DNA from: an uncultured Bifidobacterium sp.
GTDB lineage: Bacteria > Actinomycetota > Actinomycetes > Actinomycetales > Bifidobacteriaceae
Direction: 5' to 3'
DNA length: 9,070 bases
Assembly: GCF_959020145.1 (NCBI RefSeq)
Contig: NZ_CAUEQY010000042.1
Location: 1-9,070, forward strand
In this document: piece after piece, positions 1 to 5,493 of the stretch
How the letters are laid out: every line of letters starts with the position of its first letter
Numbering within the stretch: the stretch's first letter is position 1
Program-made: the position numbers and the translations under genes
Notes under the pieces: generated by a model
Told to the model about the DNA's origin: nothing
What the model saw: the letters and a program-made list of their open reading frames with translations, nothing else
The model's database searches: none

Positions 1-141
1 TTCAAGGTGAAGATCAACGAGAAGATGCACGCCGAAATCGTCGAGCAGCTCGAAGCCAAGCTCGCGGCCGGTGAGATCCCCGACGAGGAAGTCAAGACGG
101 TCGAGACGGTTGAAGCGTCAACGAGAAGGCCAAGATTCTGA
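1..141 (+). CDS. 3' end of an unidentified gene (partial)
   Basis: Frame 1 is open from the window edge to a TGA at 139-141 and gives 46 residues. It begins FKVKINEKMHAEIVEQLEAK and carries a charged helical stretch with many Glu and Lys, then a basic end (STRRPRF). The acidic, soluble composition suggests a cytoplasmic protein, but I do not recognise the family and give no function. The end is odd: one base out of frame, from 117 to the TAA at 147-149, the DNA reads VNEKAKILTE. That fits the preceding acidic helix better than STRRPRF does, so the original C-terminus may have been altered by a one-base deletion near 115-117 (or a sequencing error). A strong hairpin 44 bases downstream ends the transcript. 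Confidence 0.6.
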   Translation, partial: FKVKINEKMHAEIVEQLEAKLAAGEIPDEEVKTVETVEASTRRPRF

Positions 142-184
142 CCGAATAAATAACCAATACTTGCCACTCCTTCCTTTCTCTCTG

Positions 185-216
185 ATGGAGGCCCCAATTT
201 CGATTGGGGCCTCCAT
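185..216 (+). terminator. intrinsic terminator-like hairpin with UUCG loop
   Basis: A perfect 14-bp stem (ATGGAGGCCCCAAT pairing with ATTGGGGCCTCCAT) closes a TTCG tetraloop, one of the most stable loop types. It lies 44 bases after the first gene's stop and before the ABC operon. The T-tract on the plus strand is weak (TTGGTATATG). On the minus strand the preceding pyrimidine-rich run is A/G-rich, so efficient termination there is less clear. The stability and the position between genes support a terminator for the upstream gene. Confidence 0.8.
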
Positions 217-240
217 TGGTATATGCACTGTTTTATAGCC

Positions 241-262
241 GTTCAAAGTTTGTCAAATGAAC
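241..262. promoter_or_regulatory. nested dyads upstream of the ABC operon (possible operator)
   Basis: GTTCA at 241-245 is mirrored by TGAAC at 258-262. Inside are two overlapping odd palindromes, CAAA-G-TTTG (244-252) and TTTG-T-CAAA (249-257). The stretch is AT-rich against the surrounding genes. A possible -10 hexamer, CATAAT, lies at 284-289, but I see no convincingly spaced -35. A repressor site for the exporter operon is possible, and the evidence is limited to symmetry and position. The leader from here to the chosen start at 437 is about 175 bases and holds no other convincing gene. Confidence 0.25.
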
Positions 263-436
263 AAAACGACCGATGTCCCGGAGCATAATGCAACCAATGT
301 TGTTTCGTTTTTTCGCTCAAGGCATATCTTGCCATGTTCCGAGGTGAACCATGTATTTTGGCGAATGACCAATCGAAGAATCGAATTAGATTTCATTGTT
401 TCGGATGAGAAGGTCCCAGCTTCACAGGGGGTATTA

Positions 437-1804
437 ATGACATTCATCTCACGAGCGGCGCGCTATGTGCTCAGAAAGCGAGTGCGCACCGCAGTGCTGT
501 TCATTGTGCTGACCATCATAACGGCGAGTATGCTGTCCGCAACCGCAGTTTCTCGGGCAGCGCAACATGAGGCCGGACAGATTGAGAAACAGGCGGTCGG
601 CGGATTCGTGCTGGCCAGTAACCTGCAAGGCAGCATGCTGACACCTCGCGGAGGCGGAATGGTTCGTCCCGCTGATGTGCAACGAATCTCGAAGCTGTCC
701 GGTGTTGACTCGTACATGGTCAGGCAGAACGCCACCGCCGATCTCGTGGGAGCCAGCGTGGTGAAGGTCCCCGGCGGCGATGATTACGATGCGGAGAAAG
801 AACAGCAGTTCGGCAATACGGCCAACGTCATAGGCACAAACGATTCGTCAAAACTCAATGTGTTCACGTCGCACACGCTCGGCATGGTCGACGGACGTCA
901 TCTCAAGGCATCCGATAAGCATATGTCGATGGTCCATGAGGATCTCGCCAAAACCAATGGGCTTAAAGTCGGCGATACCCTCACGCTCAAGGCCAATCCA
1001 TATGATGCCGACAATGAGTCGCATTCGACGGCAACCGTCAAAACCACCATCGTTGGAATATTCAAAGGAGACAGCGACAGAAAGGTATCCAGCCGCGCGG
1101 AACTCACCTCCAACACTGTGTACACCGATTTGGACACTACAAGTACTCTGTACCAGTACAAGGCCGGCAAGGAAATATATCAGGATGCCACTTTCGTTCT
1201 GGACAAGGGTGTCGACGTGGAGAAAACCATGGAAGCGGCGAAGAAGCTTCCAGTGGATTGGAACAACTACCAGATCACACGCAATGACCAATATACGTCG
1301 AGCATGCTGAATGCCGCCCGAGGTGTGCGTTCCATGATGCTCGGCGCTTTGATCGGCGTGACCATTTCGGCCGTGATAGTTCTCAGTCTCATGCTCTTAC
1401 TGTGGATGAATGACCGACGTCAGGAGATGGGCGTACTGGTGTCCCTTGGCATCGGCAAGCCATCCCTGATCGCCCAATATCTAACCGAGATGATTCTGAT
1501 CGGTCTGCCGTCCCTGGCCCTCGGATGGTTGTGCGCACGAGGAGTGGCCCAATGGCTTGGCACTTCGGCCCTCCGTTCCGTGAACGCCTCCGCGGCGAAG
1601 GAGCTGAGCAGCATGGGGCAGGTTGGCGGCGATCTCGAATCCAATATGTCGGTTCGTACCTTGGATTCGCTCACGGTATCGATCGACACGACTGCCGTAC
1701 TGTATGTGTCGCTCGGCCTGCTGGCGGTGATGCTGGTATGCGTCGCCATATCGTGCATACCGATGCTGCGCAAGTCGCCGCGAAGCCTGTCGGAGCTCCG
1801 ATGA
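437..1804 (+). CDS. FtsX/MacB-type ABC transporter permease 1
   Basis: A 455-residue inner-membrane permease of the FtsX/MacB superfamily, which couples ATP use to movement of peptides, lipids or drugs, or to force across the membrane. One helix near residues 17-40 is followed by a large extracytoplasmic domain (about 41-295). Within that domain, HEDLAKTNGLKVGDTLTL near 167-184 resembles the MacB periplasmic core. Three C-terminal helices lie near 298-324, 348-373 and 418-442. The cytoplasmic loop RRQEMGVLVSLGIGK (327-341) is the FtsX-family coupling hallmark. I chose the ATG at 437 because AGGGGG lies 5 bases upstream and the protein then starts with a typical basic segment before helix 1. 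The in-frame ATG at 257 would add 60 residues unlike the family and lacks a ribosome site. The stop overlaps the next start by ATGA, so the two permeases are probably co-translated and pair as a heterodimer. The substrate is not evident. Confidence 0.88.
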   Translation: MTFISRAARYVLRKRVRTAVLFIVLTIITASMLSATAVSRAAQHEAGQIEKQAVGGFVLASNLQGSMLTPRGGGMVRPADVQRISKLSGVDSYMVRQNATADLVGASVVKVPGGDDYDAEKEQQFGNTANVIGTNDSSKLNVFTSHTLGMVDGRHLKASDKHMSMVHEDLAKTNGLKVGDTLTLKANPYDADNESHSTATVKTTIVGIFKGDSDRKVSSRAELTSNTVYTDLDTTSTLYQYKAGKEIYQDATFVLDKGVDVEKTMEAAKKLPVDWNNYQITRNDQYTSSMLNAARGVRSMMLGALIGVTISAVIVLSLMLLLWMNDRRQEMGVLVSLGIGKPSLIAQYLTEMILIGLPSLALGWLCARGVAQWLGTSALRSVNASAAKELSSMGQVGGDLESNMSVRTLDSLTVSIDTTAVLYVSLGLLAVMLVCVAISCIPMLRKSPRSLSELR

Positions 1805-3024
1805 CGGGCATGAACGTGTGGAATCGTGCCACGCTGGCAATCGTGCGTAAACCGGTACGCAGCGGAATCATCGGACTGCTGATGCTGATGGTTTTCACCA
1901 GTCTTGTGGCTCAGGTTGGAGTGTCAACGGCACTTCAGAAAATGTCCGACGATATCGGCAGAAGCATGGGAATAGGTTTTACTGTCGACACAGGCGAGAA
2001 TCCTGCAAGTCTAAAGGAAGCGAGCCGGTTCTCGCGCATCCCCGGCGTAGGAAAAACCGTTTACGAGCGTAAGACCTTGGCAGGGGTGGATGGAGCGCAT
2101 CCGGTTGTCCCCGAACATGGTCCTCGGCTGGATTCCGGTCTATCCACGCAGGTCAGCGTGCTGGGCACCACTGACTCCTCGTTGTCCGAAGAGTTCCAAA
2201 GCGGTCTGTACCGGTTGGAACAAGGACACCACATTTCAGGTAATGGCCGGAACGTACTGATTCACCGGGATTTCGCACGTGAGAATGGGCTATCGGTGGG
2301 ATCAACACTCCGGCTCAGTCAGGAAGACCGCGATTCCACCGTTCGCGTGGCCGGAATCTTCTCTGGCAATGTGCAGGCACAGAGCCCTATGCCATCGGAC
2401 GCATCGGAGAATCTTATCTATGCGGGTGCCCAAGTGGTTTCCGCGCTGACTGGAGAGGAACGGGTCGGCACGATCCGGTGCCTCTCGGATAATCCGCAGG
2501 CTCTCTCCGCCGCAGTGGCCCAAGCGAAAAAAATCGCTGGAAGCAAGTATGGCGTCACCGATGACTCGGCGCGGCTTTCTGGTGTGCTGCAGTCGGTGGA
2601 AACGGTGCGCGATCTGGTTCGTATGGTGCTGTTGTCCGTTTGCTTGGCTGATGTGTTGGTACTGGGCATGGCGCTTGTCTTCTGGATCCGCTCACGTATT
2701 CATGAGATAGGCACCCTTCTGGCTCTCGGCATCGGCAAGATGCAGATTATCGCCCAGTTCGCAATCGAAACCGGTCTCATGGCTGTGGTCGCAGCCCTGT
2801 GCTCGCTGGGCACGGGCTCCCTATTGTCTGGATACGTGTCCTCGCTTCTGCTGCACGATTCTGGAGTCGCGCCTCTTGAATCATTGCAGGTGGAGGCTCT
2901 GCCGCCAGAACAGACGCTGCTCATCCTGCTGCTCGGATGCGCGGTCATCGCGATTGCGCTTGCCGTGTCGTGCGCCGCGGTGCTGGCCAAATCCCCGAAA
3001 TCCATTCTTTCCTCTATGCGTTAG
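1801..3024 (+). CDS. FtsX/MacB-type ABC transporter permease 2
   Basis: A 407-residue paralogue of the preceding permease with the same plan. Helix 1 is near 21-43 and a long external domain runs about 44-268, with LIHRDFARENGLSVGSTLRL around 153-172 matching the same core motif. C-terminal helices lie near 272-296, 320-345 and 371-396. The coupling loop SRIHEIGTLLALGIGK (298-313) and the end AKSPKSILSSMR mirror RKSPRSLSELR in permease 1, so the pair arose by duplication. The ATG at 1801 overlaps the upstream TGA, and GGAG lies at 1792-1795, 5 bases before it. The reading frame stays open far upstream, but that part is a shadow of permease 1. An alternative start is ATG at 1810. Two separate permeases plus one ATPase recall the pneumococcal Vex exporter layout, although the gene order differs. 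The substrate is unknown. Confidence 0.88.
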   Translation: MTGMNVWNRATLAIVRKPVRSGIIGLLMLMVFTSLVAQVGVSTALQKMSDDIGRSMGIGFTVDTGENPASLKEASRFSRIPGVGKTVYERKTLAGVDGAHPVVPEHGPRLDSGLSTQVSVLGTTDSSLSEEFQSGLYRLEQGHHISGNGRNVLIHRDFARENGLSVGSTLRLSQEDRDSTVRVAGIFSGNVQAQSPMPSDASENLIYAGAQVVSALTGEERVGTIRCLSDNPQALSAAVAQAKKIAGSKYGVTDDSARLSGVLQSVETVRDLVRMVLLSVCLADVLVLGMALVFWIRSRIHEIGTLLALGIGKMQIIAQFAIETGLMAVVAALCSLGTGSLLSGYVSSLLLHDSGVAPLESLQVEALPPEQTLLILLLGCAVIAIALAVSCAAVLAKSPKSILSSMR

Positions 3025-3036
3025 GAGATATTAATC

Positions 3037-3672
3037 ATGACTATCTGTCTGCAATTGGACCATGTCAATTACTCATATGGCGCGGCGAAGATCCGCGTTC
3101 TTTCGGACGTGAACGCTGATTTCGAATCCGGAAAGATGTATGCGATAACCGGTCCATCGGGAGCGGGAAAGAGCACACTGCTGTCCCTGTTGGCCGGTCT
3201 GGATGCCCCCTCTGATGGAGTGGTCCGTTTCGAGGGTGAGGATATAGCTACGACGGGTTATTCAAAGCACCGTCGCGAGCACGTGTCCTTGGTGTTCCAG
3301 GACCATAATCTGATCGACTATCTCACTCCCGAAGAGAATCTGCGTTTGGTCAATCCCAAGGCCGATATGAAGATCCTCGAGGATTTGGGACTGAGCCGTG
3401 AGGAATCGAAGCGCAACATCATGCACCTGTCGGGCGGTCAACGTCAGCGAGTGGCGGTCGGCCGTGCCCTAGTGGCGCCCGGCCGCGCGATTCTGGCGGA
3501 TGAACCGACTGGCAGCCTGGATCCGGAAATGACTGATGAGGTGATTGATCTTTTGCGGCATGCCGCTCATCAACTCGGTAAATGTGTCATTGTGGTGACG
3601 CATTCCAAGCGTGTCGCCGATTCCGCCGATGCCGTTTACACTCTCAGGCACAAGAAGCTAGCCAAGGCATAG
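3037..3672 (+). CDS. ABC transporter ATPase, LolD/MacB class
   Basis: A 211-residue complete nucleotide-binding subunit that powers the two upstream permeases from the cytoplasmic side. All signatures are present: Walker A GPSGAGKST (39-47), Q-loop Gln88 in VFQDH, the ABC signature LSGGQ (131-135), Walker B AILADEP (151-157) with catalytic Glu156, D-loop GSLD (159-162) and the H-loop His189. DEPTGSLD is typical of the LolD/MacB/FtsE branch that pairs with FtsX-type permeases. The size is usual for that branch. The ribosome site AGGAG at 3023-3027 overlaps the upstream stop, 9 bases before ATG, and there are only 12 bases between the genes, so this is one operon. It could serve export of an antimicrobial peptide, bacteriocin immunity or envelope lipid traffic; nothing here decides which. 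Confidence 0.93.
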   Translation: MTICLQLDHVNYSYGAAKIRVLSDVNADFESGKMYAITGPSGAGKSTLLSLLAGLDAPSDGVVRFEGEDIATTGYSKHRREHVSLVFQDHNLIDYLTPEENLRLVNPKADMKILEDLGLSREESKRNIMHLSGGQRQRVAVGRALVAPGRAILADEPTGSLDPEMTDEVIDLLRHAAHQLGKCVIVVTHSKRVADSADAVYTLRHKKLAKA

Positions 3673-3748
3673 CTCGCTCGCCTAAACCGTGTCTTCCGTC
3701 CGAACAGCGATCCACCATCGGTGGCCTCTCGGACTTCCGTTACGGCAG

Positions 3749-3939
3749 GGGCCTCTTGACACGTGGCTGCTGCGCCACGTAATGAACGCGTTGGGCCGCG
3801 GCATCGCCTCCGCTGCCTACGTGTCCATGGGTGGGGCGGCATGCTGGCCGGCTTCTACTTGCTGTCCGCGAACAACGTGGGCTGGGTGACGTGCACGGCA
3901 TCGTGGATGGTTCGTTATTACAACGGCAGTTCTCGATAA
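3749..3939 (+). pseudogene. possible frameshifted remnant of a membrane protein
   Basis: Between the ATPase and the GNAT gene, one plus frame reads MNALGRGIASAAYVSMG (3782-3832). The reading then appears to continue in a second frame from 3832 as GMLAGFYLLSANNVGWVTC, ending at a TAA at 3937-3939. The join falls in a G-rich run (GGGTGGGG), a typical slippage site. The segments have the small and aromatic residue pattern of membrane helices. No start with a ribosome site precedes them, and the end runs into the 3' end of the convergent GNAT gene. The family is not recognised, and this could be chance in GC-rich DNA. Confidence 0.22.
3761..3780. terminator. 7-bp hairpin after the ABC operon
   Basis: ACGTGGC (3761-3767) pairs perfectly with GCCACGT (3774-3780) around a 6-base loop. 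It lies about 90 bases after the ATPase stop, and a smaller CCACC-ATC-GGTGG hairpin sits at 3711-3723. Neither has a T-tract, so intrinsic termination is weakly supported. They could be transcript-end structures, or part of the decayed coding sequence proposed for this gap. Confidence 0.25.
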
Positions 3940-4355
3940 ACCAAATCGTCACGGACTGCAAAGCCCTGCCGTTCCCAGAAATCGTTGCCGGCGTCGTTGT
4001 CTGCGGGCACTCCGACAGCGACTTTCGGCAGACCGATTGCACGAAGCGTTTCAACCACACGGCCCACCAACATCGAGCCAATGCCCCTACCGCGTGCGTC
4101 GGGGTCGACCGCCGTGTGGTAGATGCGTGACCGTCTTCCGTCGTTGCCGGCAAGAATCGCGCCAATGATCCTTCCGTCATCGTCCTCGGCTACGAAGCAG
4201 GTGTCGGGATTGCGTTTGAGAAACGTCTTTATCGCATCCTCGCAATCGTCTATATCCCTCATGGTGAAACCTGTGCATCGTGTCCACAGCCCGTATACCA
4301 GCGGATAATCCTCGATTTTCATATGGCGTATGGTCATTGCTATCGGTTCGGTCAT
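3918..4355 (-). CDS. GNAT-family N-acetyltransferase, YpeA-like
   Basis: A 145-residue single-domain cytoplasmic acetyltransferase predicted to move an acetyl group from acetyl-CoA to an amine; the substrate is not known. The acetyl-CoA pyrophosphate loop is clear: TAVDPDARGRGIGSMLV (81-97), with the R-x-x-G-x-G/A type core RGRGIG at 88-93. Motif B is NDAGNDFWERQGF (120-132), with the FWERQGF pattern common in the family. The order and spacing, including VGVPADND before motif B, recall E. coli YpeA, from memory. The chosen ATG has a purine-rich AAGGAA run just upstream. The minus frame stays open upstream to about 4529, but that stretch is Arg-rich and unlike the family. It is divergent from the PAP2 gene and convergent with the ABC operon, so it stands alone. 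Codons for KIEDYP contain one copy of an 18-bp repeat. Confidence 0.88.
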   Translation of the reverse strand: MTEPIAMTIRHMKIEDYPLVYGLWTRCTGFTMRDIDDCEDAIKTFLKRNPDTCFVAEDDDGRIIGAILAGNDGRRSRIYHTAVDPDARGRGIGSMLVGRVVETLRAIGLPKVAVGVPADNDAGNDFWERQGFAVRDDLVYRELPL

Positions 4356-4499
4356 ATTTCCTTCTTTCCTTCTTAAACGCCAATTCCGATTCTCGCATCG
4401 TTCGCGGTACTTCCCGTGTGGGTATGCCATATTTGCGTTGCGCGGCCGTCTGCAGCGCGCGTGTCGGGGAAGCCCCCTGAAGGATAATCCTCGATTTTC
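4303..4499. repeat. 18-bp exact direct repeat, copies at 4303-4320 and 4482-4499
   Basis: GGATAATCCTCGATTTTC occurs at 4303-4320, inside the GNAT coding region, and at 4482-4499, in the gap between GNAT and PAP2. The copies are 179 bases apart and differ at the flanking bases on both sides. A simple estimate puts a chance 18-base match in 9 kb well below one in a hundred. The translated surroundings of the second copy do not resemble the GNAT protein beyond the repeat, so it is not an obvious longer gene duplication. Small GGGG/CCCC hairpins flank the second copy (4466-4476 and 4499-4511). A shared regulator site or a short template-switch event are both possible. Confidence 0.6.
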
Positions 4500-4559
4500 G
4501 GGGATACCCCGGATGTGAACATACGGCAACGGTATGGTGAACTGTGCTTAACTGAAATC

Positions 4560-5261
4560 ATGCATATGAAGAACGGAAGCATCGCGAGAGCGGCGGCTGT
4601 GGTAATCGCAACCGCCATATTGTGCGGCATTGTGCCTATGATTGGCGTCGCACTGCGCAATTCGGCAATCGCAACAACGCGTGAAACCAATATTTTGCAG
4701 ACTTTAGCGACGCTGCCAGAAGGGTTGCGCGACTGCTCCACGGTACTTGCGTACCTATTTTCAACGGTAGGCTGCATCGCAATCGTCGCCGCGCTTGCCG
4801 CTGTCGATTTGCGTATTACCGGCAGCAGGCGCGTCGTCATCCGCGATGTCGTCGTGTCGGCGGCGCCGATACTGTACGTGACCGGTGTCAAATGGCTGGT
4901 CGAACGCCCCCGTCCGATTACTTCCGTCGGCAGTGATCTATTGCCAGGCGATCCAAGTTTCCCGAGTGGTCACACGGCAGCCGCGGTGATCGTATCGGTC
5001 ATGATGATTCTTACCGTGCGTAATTTCGCGCGCAAATGCTTCCCCGACGGAGAAGATGACGGGCGTGCAAACGGAAGACAGGTGTTCCTCCGCAGGGCGG
5101 TCATCGGCGCTGTCGCGCTTGTCGCGGCGGTCGCCTGTTCGCGATTGCTGCTCGGCTTGCACTATCCGACCGACGTGATTATTTCCGCCACCATCTGTCC
5201 ACTCATTTCCTACGCCGTATGGTGTGTATGGAACGCATACGAAAGCGCGGCGGAGCGGTAA
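4560..5261 (+). CDS. PAP2-family membrane phosphatase
   Basis: A 233-residue integral membrane phosphatase of the PAP2 superfamily, whose members remove phosphate from lipid phosphates such as undecaprenyl pyrophosphate, phosphatidate or phosphatidylglycerophosphate. All three active-site motifs are intact: K-x6-RP (Lys111 to Arg118-Pro119 in KWLVERPRP), PSGH (135-138) and SR-x5-H-x3-D (Ser194, Arg195, His201, Asp205 in SRLLLGLHYPTD). About six helices are visible, near 8-32, 60-82, 92-110, 138-153, 179-199 and 206-224, as expected for the bacterial lipid-phosphatase type. The start is uncertain. ATG 4560 or 4566 gives the usual short basic lead into helix 1 but no clear ribosome site; GTG 4515 has GGGGA 10 bases upstream and would add 15 residues. 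The gene stands alone, divergent from GNAT. A role in lipid-carrier recycling is an inference. Confidence 0.87.
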   Translation: MHMKNGSIARAAAVVIATAILCGIVPMIGVALRNSAIATTRETNILQTLATLPEGLRDCSTVLAYLFSTVGCIAIVAALAAVDLRITGSRRVVIRDVVVSAAPILYVTGVKWLVERPRPITSVGSDLLPGDPSFPSGHTAAAVIVSVMMILTVRNFARKCFPDGEDDGRANGRQVFLRRAVIGAVALVAAVACSRLLLGLHYPTDVIISATICPLISYAVWCVWNAYESAAER

Positions 5262-5280
5262 AAACGTATCTGCCATGTGA

Positions 5281-5311
5281 ATTCCTTTGATTCCGAAATC
5301 AGTTAAGGAAT
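5281..5311. promoter_or_regulatory. two-part inverted repeat upstream of the GH3 gene
   Basis: ATTCCTT (5281-5287) pairs with AAGGAAT (5305-5311), and inside it TGATT (5288-5292) pairs with AATCA (5297-5301) around CCGA, leaving a 3-base bulge. It follows the PAP2 stop by 20 bases and precedes a possible promoter (TTGTGC at 5318, TGTAAT at 5342, 18-base spacer). It could be a repressor operator for the glycosidase operon or a weak terminator of PAP2. It lacks a T-tract, which favours the operator reading slightly. Confidence 0.3.
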
Positions 5312-5317
5312 GTCCGA

Positions 5318-5347
5318 TTGTGCGGGCAAAACGACAGGTTGTGTAAT
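5318..5347 (+). promoter_or_regulatory. possible promoter of the GH3 / GtrA-like operon
   Basis: TTGTGC (5318-5323) and TGTAAT (5342-5347) are separated by 18 bases; the second matches the -10 consensus at five of six positions, the first only weakly matches -35. Transcription would start near 5354, leaving about 140 bases of leader. That leader holds a 7-bp stem, GCGGATG (5392-5398) with CATCCGC (5422-5428). Confidence 0.28.
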
Positions 5348-5493
5348 GGAGCGCAGGTTGGCGGCGAAAGGCTGGTTCAATCAAACTAGCGGCGGATGCT
5401 CACATGCGATGCAGCCAAGAACATCCGCAACAAGAACAGCGCAGGCTCAGGGAGGGCCAAGCGGGTTCGAGGAGTTAGTGCAAGGGAGAACCA

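Noticed and set aside
257..436. 60-residue N-terminal extension of permease 1 from ATG 257
   Set aside because: No ribosome site at 257, residues unlike the family, and a good site (AGGGGG) precedes ATG 437.
1525..1800. 92-residue upstream extension of permease 2
   Set aside because: It is an out-of-frame reading of permease 1; the ATGA overlap and GGAG support the start at 1801.
4373..4891. 172-residue minus-strand frame overlapping PAP2
   Set aside because: It is antisense to conserved PAP2 coding sequence. It shares KIEDYP with GNAT only through the 18-bp repeat, without further similarity.
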